Below are positions 24,433-31,447 of a stretch of DNA of 34,270 nt, piece by piece. This DNA comes from Deltaproteobacteria bacterium (GTDB taxonomy: Bacteria > Desulfobacterota > Anaeroferrophillalia > Anaeroferrophillales > Tharpellaceae). Every line of letters begins with the position of its first letter. Position 1 is the stretch's first letter. Position numbers and translations under genes: made by a program. Location: positions 1 to 34,270 of the forward strand of contig JAFGVI010000058.1 of the NCBI GenBank assembly GCA_016938065.1. Direction: 5' to 3'. The notes under the pieces are model-generated. The model was not told the origin of the DNA, made no database searches, and saw only the letters and a program-made list of their open reading frames with translations.

Positions 24433-25644
24433 TTAATGCACGACTTCTCCCATCTTGAAGATGGGCAGGTACATGGCGACAATCATGGTCCCGAGAATGC
24501 CTCCTAAAAAGACCATCAGCAGGGGCTCAATCAGAGAGGTGATGGCGCTGACGGCGACATCGACTTCGTCATCGTAAAAGTCCGCAATTTTGTTGAGCAT
24601 CTGATCCAGGGCGCCGGTGGTCTCGCCCACCGCAATCATCTGGACGACCATGGGTGGGAAAATGCCGCTATCCATCAGAGGCTCGGCGATAGTTTTGCCC
24701 TGACTGATACTTTCCCGGGTCGCCAGGATCGCCTTTTCAATGACGACGTTGCCGGCCGTGCGCGCAACGATATCCAGCGAGGTCAGAATCGGCACGCCGC
24801 TGGAGATCATGGTTCCCAGGGTCCGGGTAAATTTGGCGACTGCAACTTTGCGCAAAAGGATACCGAAAATCGGCATTTTCAGAAACATGCTGTCAAAAAA
24901 ATGGTGGGCCTTATCATTTTTGTTATAGATTTTTTTGATAATGAAAACAAACAGAAAGATGGCGGCCAGAATAAAGACAATATTATTGCGGAGAAAGGCG
25001 CTGATGTTGACGATAATCTGTGTCAGCAGCGGCAGCTCGGCGCCAAAGCCGGAAAACATTTTCTGAAAGGAGGGGATGACGAAGATCATCATGATGGCGA
25101 TAACGATAATGGCAACAAAAAGCACTGATGAGGGATAGACCAGGGCACCTTTGACCTTTTTCTTTAATTTCATATTTTTTTCCATGAAAAAGGCGAGGCG
25201 TCCAAGAATGACATCCAGGGCTCCGCCGGTTTCACCGGCATCAACCATATTGCAGTAGAGTGAGTCGAAAACGGCGGGATGTTTTCTTAAGCCGTCCGCC
25301 AGGGTCTCGCCTTTCTCAACATCTTCCTTGACGATTGTAAGGACTCTTTTAAACTCCTTGTTCTCCTGCTGGGTCGATTGAATCTCCAGACACTGAATAA
25401 TCGGCAGACCGGAGTTGATCATTGTCGCGAACTGACGCGTGAAAACCACAACATCCTTTTCCGGTACGCGAGCTTTCAGGAAAGGGAGATTGATCTCAAT
25501 ATCTTTCGGTTTTTTTCTGACCTTGAGCTCGGAAATGCCCTGTTTGCGCAAACTCAGGGTGACTACACTTTCAGAGATGGCCGTAAGCTCGCCCTTGACT
25601 TTTTTGCCTTGCCGGTTCTTGCCCTGCCATTTGAAGGTATCCAT
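24433..25644 (-). CDS. pilC: Type IV pilus inner-membrane platform protein PilC
   Basis: The 403-residue protein has two T2SSF repeats. The first starts FTRQFATMINSGLPIIQCLEI and includes LADGLRKHPAVFDSLYCNMVDAGETGGALD; the second starts FTRTLGTMISSGVPILTSLDI and includes PPMVVQMIAVGETTGALDQML. Three strong membrane helices are at about 170-192, 220-242 and 375-398. The N-terminal KWQGKNRQGKKVKGEL is the usual opening. PilC couples the PilB and PilT motors to the growing pilus. It follows pilT after 97 bases and abuts pilS. Length fits the family (about 400-410). Confidence 0.95.
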   Translation of the reverse strand: MDTFKWQGKNRQGKKVKGELTAISESVVTLSLRKQGISELKVRKKPKDIEINLPFLKARVPEKDVVVFTRQFATMINSGLPIIQCLEIQSTQQENKEFKRVLTIVKEDVEKGETLADGLRKHPAVFDSLYCNMVDAGETGGALDVILGRLAFFMEKNMKLKKKVKGALVYPSSVLFVAIIVIAIMMIFVIPSFQKMFSGFGAELPLLTQIIVNISAFLRNNIVFILAAIFLFVFIIKKIYNKNDKAHHFFDSMFLKMPIFGILLRKVAVAKFTRTLGTMISSGVPILTSLDIVARTAGNVVIEKAILATRESISQGKTIAEPLMDSGIFPPMVVQMIAVGETTGALDQMLNKIADFYDDEVDVAVSAITSLIEPLLMVFLGGILGTMIVAMYLPIFKMGEVVH

Positions 25645-25741
25645 CTTCTATCCTTATTCTGCTCGTCAGTTGTCATCTATCGGCCGTCAGCGGTTGTCTG
25701 CAGACCTTTTTCGGCTTACGTTTGCCGAAAACCCGTTAATA

Positions 25742-26806
25742 TTACACCTGGCCGAGCATCTGCTTGAGCTCGCTCAGGTCGTTGCTTTTGGCGAAGGCGC
25801 TCTCCAGGCTGATCTTGCCGGTCTGGTAGAGGGTGGCCAGTGACTGGTTCATGGTCTGCATGGAAAACTTACTCTGACCCACCTGCATCTGTGAGTAGAT
25901 CTGGTGGACTTTGTCTTCGCGGATGAGATTGCGAATGGCGGCATTGGGCACCATTAGTTCCAGAGCCATAACCCGGCCATGGCCGCTGCGGTGAGGCAGA
26001 AGCTGCTGCGAGATAACCGCCTGCAGGACAAAGGAGAGCTGAGAACGAATCTGGGGCTGCTGGTGGGACGGAAAGATGTCGATAATCCGGTTGATGGTCT
26101 GGGCGCAGGAGTTGGTGTGCAGGGTGGCCAGGGTCAGATGGCCGGTTTCGGCGACGGTCAGGCTGGAGGCGACGGTTTCAAGGTCGCGTAACTCACCCAC
26201 CAGAACGACATCCGGATCCTGGCGCAGAATATAGCGCAGGGCTTTACTGAAATCCTCGGTATCGGCTTTTACCTCACGCTGGTTGACGATGCAGTTTTTG
26301 TGGGCGTGAATAAACTCAATCGGATCTTCGATGGTGATAATATGTTCGTGGCGCTCTTCGTTGACCTGATCGATCATTGAAGCCAGGGTGGTGCTTTTGC
26401 CGCTGCCGGTCGGACCGGTAACCAGAATCAGACCGCTGGGTTTGCGCATCAGCTCCTGAATAATGGGGGGCAGGCCGAGTTCGTGAAAAGGTTTTACCTC
26501 ATATGGAATAGCCCGAAAAGCGCCGGCGACCGTGCCCCGCTGGACAAAAATGTTGGCGCGGAAGCGGCTGACCCCTTTAAGTCCGAAAGAGAGATCAAGT
26601 TCATTATCTTTTTCAAAGCGGTGCTTTTGGCTGTCGGTCAGGACGCTGTAGCACATCTGTTTTGTTTCATTGGCGTTCAGCGGCGGCAGGTTTAAAGGGT
26701 GCAGGGTCCCGTCGATACGGATCTGGGGCGGGCTGGCATTGGTCAGGTGAAGGTCGGAGGCCCCTTTATCAATCATGATTTTCAGAAGTTCGTGTAAACT
26801 GGCCAT
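25742..26806 (-). CDS. pilT: Type IV pilus retraction ATPase PilT
   Basis: This hexameric ATPase pulls pili back by removing pilin subunits. The 354-residue sequence has an N-terminal PAS-like domain (ASDLHLTNASPPQIRIDG), Walker A GPTGSGKST (131-139), the Asp box ITIEDPIEF, Walker B PDVVLVGELRD, the His box TGHLTLATLHTNSC, and the PilT-specific AIRNLIREDK segment near residue 290, needed for retraction in relatives. This motif and the lack of a zinc domain separate it from PilB. The ATG at 26806 begins MASLHELLKIMI, as expected. It is the second gene of the pil operon, 100 bases after pilB. Confidence 0.96.
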   Translation of the reverse strand: MASLHELLKIMIDKGASDLHLTNASPPQIRIDGTLHPLNLPPLNANETKQMCYSVLTDSQKHRFEKDNELDLSFGLKGVSRFRANIFVQRGTVAGAFRAIPYEVKPFHELGLPPIIQELMRKPSGLILVTGPTGSGKSTTLASMIDQVNEERHEHIITIEDPIEFIHAHKNCIVNQREVKADTEDFSKALRYILRQDPDVVLVGELRDLETVASSLTVAETGHLTLATLHTNSCAQTINRIIDIFPSHQQPQIRSQLSFVLQAVISQQLLPHRSGHGRVMALELMVPNAAIRNLIREDKVHQIYSQMQVGQSKFSMQTMNQSLATLYQTGKISLESAFAKSNDLSELKQMLGQV

Positions 26807-26906
26807 AGCTGTACTCCGTTCTTTGCCGGCTGATTGGAAAAGTAATCTCTATAAAGCAGTCTTCGGTCTTTAGTCTTTAGCATTGTCAATCGATGTTCAG
26901 TCTCGC

Positions 26907-28616
26907 CTAATCCCGGGCCGTGACCCTGAGTACCTCCTGAAAGCTGGTTGTTCCTTCAATCAGTTTACTCAAGCCGCTCTGGCGCAGACTTTTCATGCCG
27001 TTCCTGATAGCCATGCTTTTAATTTCCATAGTATTGGCTCCGTTGATAATTGCGGTTTTGATCTCTTCGTTCAGGGTCATGATTTCATAGAGGGCAATCC
27101 GGCCTTTATAGCCGGTTCGATTGCACTCTTCGCAGCCCGCGCCGGAGAGGCAGACGGCATTTTCGGCGATTTCCGGATCCATTCCGCTTTGAATCAGAGC
27201 GCGAACCGGCACATTTTCCCGGGTGGAGCATTTCTGGCATATCTTACGGGCCAGACGTTGCGCGATTATGAGATTGACGGAAGAGACGATGAGAAAAGGT
27301 TCGACCCCCATGTTGACCATTCGGGTGACGCTGCTGGGCGCGTCGTTGGTGTGCAGGGTGGAAAGAACCAGGTGCCCGGTCAGGGAAGCTTTGATGCTGA
27401 TTTCGGCAGTTTCAATATCACGCATTTCACCGACCAGAATGATGTCGGGATCCTGGCGCAGAAATGAGCGCAGAGCGGCGGCAAAGGTTAAGCCGATAGA
27501 CTCTCTGATCTGAACCTGATTGATGCCGGCAAGGTTGAACTCGACGGGATCTTCTGCCGTCATGATATTGTCGGAAATTTTATTAAGTTCGCTCAAAGCG
27601 GAGTAGAGGGTTGTGGTTTTGCCGCTGCCGGTCGGGCCGGTAACCAGAATAAGGCCGTAAGGCTGATGAATGGCATCTTCAACTAGCTTCAGCATGGCCG
27701 GTTCGAGCCCGAGTTTGGTCATGTCCAGTTGCAGGTTGGACTGGTCGAGCAGACGGAGCACGATTTTTTCCCCGAAAAGGGTAGGCAGAACCGATACCCG
27801 CATGTCCATCGAGCTGCCTTTGCCGAGTTTCATTTTAATTCTGCCGTCCTGAGGCAGGCGACGTTCGGCGATATCCAGTTCCGACATGATTTTTATGCGG
27901 GAAAGAATAGCATTCTTGAGTTTCATCGGGGGTTTCATGATCTCATAAAGAACCCCGTCAATGCGGTAGCGCACCCGGAAAAATTTTTCATAAGGCTCAA
28001 TGTGAATATCGCTGGCGCCGCGGCGAATGGCATCTACCATGATCTTATTGACCAGACGGATGACCGGGGCATCTTCCGTCTCTTTTCTCAGCTCCAGGGC
28101 GTTGACTTCGTCACTGTCCTGGACAAGTTCAAACTCGGAGTCATCAAATTCAGCAATGATGTCATCCAGCATTGAGGATGAGTCGTAAAACCGGTCGATG
28201 GCCTCCTTGATTGAGATTTCAGAGGCAACGGTAATTTCAATATTGTAGCCGGTAATGAATTTGATATCATCGATCGCGGAAAGATCGGTAGGATCGCAGA
28301 TGGCGATAATCAAGGTAGAGCCGATGCGGTTGATCGGCAGAATGTGGTATTTGTTGATGAGGTCACTTGGTATCAGATCCAGAACCTCTTTGCTGATTGA
28401 GAAATCGTGCAGGTTGACCGCCGGCACTCCGAACTGGACGCTGAGAAAGTTAACCAGGTCGTTGTTGTTGAGAAAACCCAGGCGCACCAGTGTCGAACCA
28501 AGACGTCCTGGATTTGTTTTCTGCTCACTCAACGCCTGAGCCAGCTGCTCCCTGGTAATCAGCCGGGCATTGACCAGAAGTTCGCCGATACGTTTGTTTG
28601 ATTCAGGGGAGACCAT
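26907..28616 (-). CDS. pilB: Type IV pilus extension ATPase PilB
   Basis: The 569-residue protein has an N-terminal MshEN/GspE domain (about 1-150; RIGELLVNARLITREQLAQAL and LGFLNNNDLVNFLSVQFGVP), a linker, and a C-terminal secretion ATPase: GPTGSGKTTTLYSAL (Walker A), MTAEDPVEF, PDIILVGEMRD (Walker B), TGHLVLSTLHTND, and a tetracysteine zinc site CQKC...CEECNRTGYKGR. MshEN domains bind cyclic di-GMP in several PilB and MshE proteins; the LGxxL-type spacing here looks compatible, but this is not proven. It is the first gene of the minus-strand pil cluster, so the promoter should be in 28617-28760. It powers pilin assembly with PilC. Confidence 0.96.
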   Translation of the reverse strand: MVSPESNKRIGELLVNARLITREQLAQALSEQKTNPGRLGSTLVRLGFLNNNDLVNFLSVQFGVPAVNLHDFSISKEVLDLIPSDLINKYHILPINRIGSTLIIAICDPTDLSAIDDIKFITGYNIEITVASEISIKEAIDRFYDSSSMLDDIIAEFDDSEFELVQDSDEVNALELRKETEDAPVIRLVNKIMVDAIRRGASDIHIEPYEKFFRVRYRIDGVLYEIMKPPMKLKNAILSRIKIMSELDIAERRLPQDGRIKMKLGKGSSMDMRVSVLPTLFGEKIVLRLLDQSNLQLDMTKLGLEPAMLKLVEDAIHQPYGLILVTGPTGSGKTTTLYSALSELNKISDNIMTAEDPVEFNLAGINQVQIRESIGLTFAAALRSFLRQDPDIILVGEMRDIETAEISIKASLTGHLVLSTLHTNDAPSSVTRMVNMGVEPFLIVSSVNLIIAQRLARKICQKCSTRENVPVRALIQSGMDPEIAENAVCLSGAGCEECNRTGYKGRIALYEIMTLNEEIKTAIINGANTMEIKSMAIRNGMKSLRQSGLSKLIEGTTSFQEVLRVTARD

Positions 28617-28667
28617 AAGCCAGGGTAAGTATTTGCAGGTTGCTCTTGCGTTGTTCTAAAAGAAAAG

Positions 28668-28706
28668 ACCGGAAGCTATCAGCAAAAATTATACCGTATT
28701 TCCGGT
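28668..28706 (-). promoter_or_regulatory. Candidate pilB promoter and operator
   Basis: On the minus strand a perfect TATAAT (plus positions 28688-28693) lies 72 bases before pilB but has no clear -35. It sits in the centre of a 7-bp inverted repeat, ACCGGAA (28668-28674)/TTCCGGT (28700-28706), an arrangement fitting an activator or repressor site. Confidence 0.35.
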
Positions 28707-29003
28707 AGCGAAGATTCTGTCGTCCGCACATCCGGCATTATTCTAACTTATACACGGCTTTCGCATTTGGATCAACCATATATAAGCTGACGGCGCCAGC
28801 CCTGCCGAACTCGCTGTTCTAGTTGCTTCTGTCTTTGTGCATAAATTCACCTTGCTGTCTGTTTCAAAATCACGATTCAAGCCGGTTGGTGCAGGATTGC
28901 TGTAATATGTTTTGGGGATTTGTCAAAAGTCGTCATCTCTTGGTAACATACTGTAAAATAAAGCTTTTAACGTTATATGGCGGGTCTTTTCAGCCTGGTT
29001 GCT

Positions 29004-29019
29004 TGTGATATAAATCTCA
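29004..29019. promoter_or_regulatory. CRP/FNR- or Rex-like half-matched site
   Basis: TGTGATATAAATCTCA matches TGTGA-N6-TCACA at nine of ten core positions and resembles the site upstream of rex (5072-5087). It lies 35 bases before the -35 of the candidate symporter promoter, where a class I or II type activator or Rex could act. Confidence 0.35.
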
Positions 29020-29053
29020 TTTTTAAGGGTTTAATAGAATAGTGTTTTTTCGC

Positions 29054-29082
29054 TTGACTTAATTGTTACGATGTTTTAAAGA
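29054..29082 (+). promoter_or_regulatory. Candidate promoter for the symporter operon
   Basis: TTGACT (29054-29059) is a five-of-six -35; 17 bases on lies TAAAGA (29077-29082), a weak -10. Transcription would start near 29090 and give a leader of about 235 bases containing the structured block. Confidence 0.35.
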
Positions 29083-29099
29083 ATTTAATCATTAATGAT

Positions 29100-29260
29100 T
29101 TCTTAACTATTCCCACGACCTGAAGAGAGGTTGCGCGGGAGACTGAGCCCATCCCGGAAAGGAGGTGTTGAAAGAGGATGAAGGGGCGCATCGCTTGGTC
29201 GATGCCGGCAGGGTTGTAGTGCTTTGAGGCGGTGGTGTTCTCTATTGTTATTTTTTTTAT
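29100..29260 (+). ncRNA. Candidate structured leader RNA with possible 13-codon leader peptide
   Basis: The segment has several local stems: GACCT/AGGTT near 29117-29130, CGGGA/TCCCG near 29136-29156, and GCATC/GATGC near 29188-29205. AAGGAGGTG (29159-29167) is a near-ideal ribosome site, and ten bases on an ATG at 29178 opens a frame MKGRIAWSMPAGL ending at TAG 29217-29219. A T-rich run (29248-29258) follows. It matches no riboswitch class I can recall by eye. It may be a regulatory leader for the symporter genes or only chance structure. Confidence 0.35.
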
Positions 29261-29325
29261 AATTTTAATCACTGTCGAGAAGTACAGGGGATGCAGAATT
29301 TAATTATTGGGAGGAGGATTAAATA

Positions 29326-29637
29326 ATGAGTGAAGATCGTTATCATGTTAACATTTTTAAGCCTAATGGTGAGTTTCAGAAAACAGAAGTTGTTTATATC
29401 TGGATGGTTCTGGCCGTGTGGAGTCTTGCAACATACGGTTTTCAGATTCTGTTGAAGCTGGTTGAGCGCAATCCGCAGGGAGAGAGCTTTCTCACCGATA
29501 TGCAGTTTCTTGGCTTTCCTTTCCATTACTGGTTTACCGGGCAGTTTCTGATCATTCTTTTTATTCTGCTCTGTATCTGGTTCAATATCCTGGTCGATGG
29601 TCTTGAAGACCGTATGGGTAAAGGCGATATTAAATAG
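29326..29637 (+). CDS. DUF4212 family symporter small subunit
   Basis: The 103-residue protein has two membrane helices (about residues 22-44 and 66-90) and the family pattern: the opening YHVNIFKPNGEFQKTEVVYIWMVLAVWSLATYGFQ, then LTDMQFLGFPFHYWFTGQF, then LFILLCIWFNILVDGLEDR. DUF4212 proteins are found next to SSS-family symporters and are annotated as their small subunit. GGGAGGAGG (29310-29318) gives a very strong ribosome site. It is followed after 81 bases by the large subunit, both on one transcript that ends at 31283-31320. The role of the small subunit (assembly or activity) is inferred from this constant pairing. Confidence 0.9.
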   Translation: MSEDRYHVNIFKPNGEFQKTEVVYIWMVLAVWSLATYGFQILLKLVERNPQGESFLTDMQFLGFPFHYWFTGQFLIILFILLCIWFNILVDGLEDRMGKGDIK

Positions 29638-29718
29638 TTAATATTGATTTGTAACTGTATCGCGCCGCATCGGGCCGGATGCCGGATTGGCGCGACTTGG
29701 AAAATAAGGAGTTATTCA

Positions 29719-31254
29719 ATGGAAGCTAGTTTTAAATTGGGGCCAGCGATTATTCTCATCATGACTCTTGTTGCCTTCATTGTCATTGGAATTGGTCATA
29801 AAGCGAAAGACCAGGACGACTACTGGGCTGCCGGTCGGGGTATCGGTCGGGTCGGGGCCGGAGCCGCGATTGCCAGTAACTGGATGAGTGCCGCAAGTTT
29901 TCTGGGTATGGCCGGACTGCTCTACCTTAAAGGTTATTTTGCTCTGGCATATGTTATCGGCTGGACCGGTGGTTATGTTATGCTGCTCGTCCTCATGGCC
30001 GGTCAGATCCGGCGTTTCGGTAAGTATACGGCGGCCGATTTTATCGGTGACCGGTTTGAATCATCGGGAGCACGTCTGCTGGCGGCCTTGACCGCGATCA
30101 TCATCTCATTGACCTACGCTATCGGTCAGTATAAAGGGATCGCGATGATGTTCTCCTGGGTTTTCGGTATGAACTATGCCACCTCGGTTGTCGTCGGTAC
30201 CGCCGTCGTTCTCGCATATATTATTATTGCCGGTATGCTGGGTGCGACCAAGAATATGCAGTTCCAGTATGTTATTATCATCACCGCCTTCATCTTCCCG
30301 CTGATTTTTATCGCCAAGAAGATGGGCTATTTCTATCTGATTCCGGAAATCGGTTATGGTTCTGCTGTCTGGGATCTGGGGCATAAATATGCTTCTGATC
30401 CTCACAACCTTCAGTATGTACAGCCTTGGGGTGTGGCTAGTACCTATAAATGGATCGCTTTATGTTTCACCCTGATGGTTGGTACCGCCGGCCTGCCCCA
30501 CGTTCTCTCCCGCTTCTATGTTGTACCCAATACCCGTGATGCCCGCTGGTCGGTCGTTTGGGGTCTCTTTTTTATCGGTCTGCTCTACTGGAGTTCTCCG
30601 GCCTATGCGGCTTTCGCCCGGGTTCAGAATGCAATCGCCGGCGTGCAGCCGGTTAAAGCTCTGGCTGATGCGATCGTTGTTACCGCTGCGGAAAACGCCG
30701 GTCTGCCGCAGTGGTTTTGTGGTTATCTGGCAGCCGGTGCGATCAGTGCCGCCTTCTCGACGGTTTCCGGTCTGCTTCTGGCGGCCGGCGGAGCCTGCTC
30801 GCACGATATCTATTATCGGATCATCAACCCCAACGCCAGTGAGAATTCCCGCATGATGGTTTCCAAGGTTGCGGTTTTCGTTCTTGGTCTGGTCGTAGTT
30901 GTTTTCGCGTTGAAACCCTTTGCTCTGATCGCTCAGATCGTGGCCATGGCGTTCGCCATCGCCGGTAACACGATTTTCCCGACTTTTCTGCTTGGTGTCT
31001 GGTGGAGCCGTTCCAATAAGCAGGGTTGTATCGCCGGGATGCTGGTGGGACTGATCCTGACGGCTTTCTTCTTTTTCTGGGGTAAAGGCAACGATCACTG
31101 GCTGGCTCAGCTGATTCCGTTTACTTCATCTTCGTTGATCCTGATGCCGATCGCCCTGATGACCAATATCGTGGTTTCAATGATGACCCCGCCGCCGTCG
31201 ATGGAAATTCGCAAGTACCTGTGTGAGCAGGTGCATGGGATCAAATTTGACTAG
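29719..31254 (+). CDS. Sodium:solute symporter (SSS family, acetate/carboxylate type)
   Basis: This 511-residue protein has about 13 membrane helices. The signature near helix 2, QDDYWAAGRGIGRVGAGAAIASNWMSAASFLGMAG, is that of the VC2705/ActP branch of SSS transporters, and GTAGLPHVLSRFYVVP, AGAISAAFSTVSGLLLAAGG and FPTFLLGVWW follow. Relatives carry acetate or similar carboxylates with sodium; the substrate here is inferred. The ATG at 29719 is chosen because AAGGAG (29706-29711) sits seven bases before it and the first helix follows at once; a frame opening at 29644 would add 25 residues with no ribosome site. It pairs with the DUF4212 gene, and a DUF294 gene follows, as in other proteobacteria. 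Confidence 0.9.
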   Translation: MEASFKLGPAIILIMTLVAFIVIGIGHKAKDQDDYWAAGRGIGRVGAGAAIASNWMSAASFLGMAGLLYLKGYFALAYVIGWTGGYVMLLVLMAGQIRRFGKYTAADFIGDRFESSGARLLAALTAIIISLTYAIGQYKGIAMMFSWVFGMNYATSVVVGTAVVLAYIIIAGMLGATKNMQFQYVIIITAFIFPLIFIAKKMGYFYLIPEIGYGSAVWDLGHKYASDPHNLQYVQPWGVASTYKWIALCFTLMVGTAGLPHVLSRFYVVPNTRDARWSVVWGLFFIGLLYWSSPAYAAFARVQNAIAGVQPVKALADAIVVTAAENAGLPQWFCGYLAAGAISAAFSTVSGLLLAAGGACSHDIYYRIINPNASENSRMMVSKVAVFVLGLVVVVFALKPFALIAQIVAMAFAIAGNTIFPTFLLGVWWSRSNKQGCIAGMLVGLILTAFFFFWGKGNDHWLAQLIPFTSSSLILMPIALMTNIVVSMMTPPPSMEIRKYLCEQVHGIKFD

Positions 31255-31282
31255 GAGGTTGTTTTTTTAACGATGATTGTTT

Positions 31283-31320
31283 AAAAAAGAGGGGGCGCCA
31301 TCAGCGCCCCCTCTTTTTTT
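31283..31320 (+). terminator. Strong rho-independent terminator after the symporter genes
   Basis: AAAAAAGAGGGGGCGC (31283-31298) pairs perfectly over 16 bp with GCGCCCCCTCTTTTTT (31304-31319) around a 5-base loop. The A and T tails make it able to work in both directions, though only the plus-strand genes need it. Confidence 0.95.
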
Positions 31321-31330
31321 GTAGATTTTT

Positions 31331-31359
31331 TTGCCACTATTGTCTATCCTGACAATAAA
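31331..31359 (+). promoter_or_regulatory. Candidate DUF294 promoter with operator in its spacer
   Basis: TTGCCA (31331-31336), 17 bases, AATAAA (31354-31359) fits sigma-70 at five and four positions. A perfect inverted repeat TATTGTC (31338-31344)/GACAATA (31351-31357) fills the spacer, a typical place for a repressor or a MerR-type regulator. Confidence 0.5.
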
Positions 31360-31391
31360 CTATTGCAGGCGTTGTCTGCGGGTGAGTGCTT

Positions 31392-31417
31392 CTTGTCTGT
31401 TTGTCATGGCAGACAAG
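31392..31417 (+). promoter_or_regulatory. Second TTGTCTG inverted repeat in the DUF294 leader
   Basis: CTTGTCTG (31392-31399) and CAGACAAG (31410-31417) form a perfect 8-bp inverted repeat with a 10-base centre that itself holds TTGTC. A further TTGTCTG lies at about 31372-31378. The recurring TTGTC word links it to the promoter operator at 31338-31357; it may be a second operator or an RNA hairpin. Confidence 0.45.
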
Positions 31418-31447
31418 GGTCTGTAGGGCTTTAATCCTTGCCAGTGA

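Larger units (their letters stand above)
28617..29325. other. 709-base intergenic region between pilB and the symporter genes
   Basis: The region is AT-rich except for a G-rich block at about 29115-29240. It holds a pilB promoter candidate (28668-28706), a TGTGA-type site (29004-29019), a plus-strand promoter candidate (29054-29082), and a candidate structured leader with a possible leader peptide (29100-29260). A 61-codon frame at 28823-29008 has no ribosome site or recognisable product. I see no tRNA or known small RNA in it. Confidence 0.6.

Noticed and set aside
26883-27467. A 194-codon plus-strand frame opposite the end of pilB
   Set aside because: pilB is conserved through this stretch, including the zinc motif, and the opposite frame has no start signals.
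28823-29008. A 61-codon frame in the pilB-symporter intergenic region
   Set aside because: No ribosome site, Cys/Leu-rich composition typical of AT-rich non-coding DNA, and no recognisable motif.
29100-29240. Known riboswitch (TPP, SAM, glycine, cyclic di-GMP, fluoride) before the symporter genes
   Set aside because: Partial words such as CTGAG appear, but the conserved cores of these classes are missing; kept only as an unclassified leader.
30460-31098. A 212-codon minus-strand frame opposite the symporter
   Set aside because: The plus strand encodes a clear SSS transporter; the antisense product is rich in charged residues and Gly with no family pattern.
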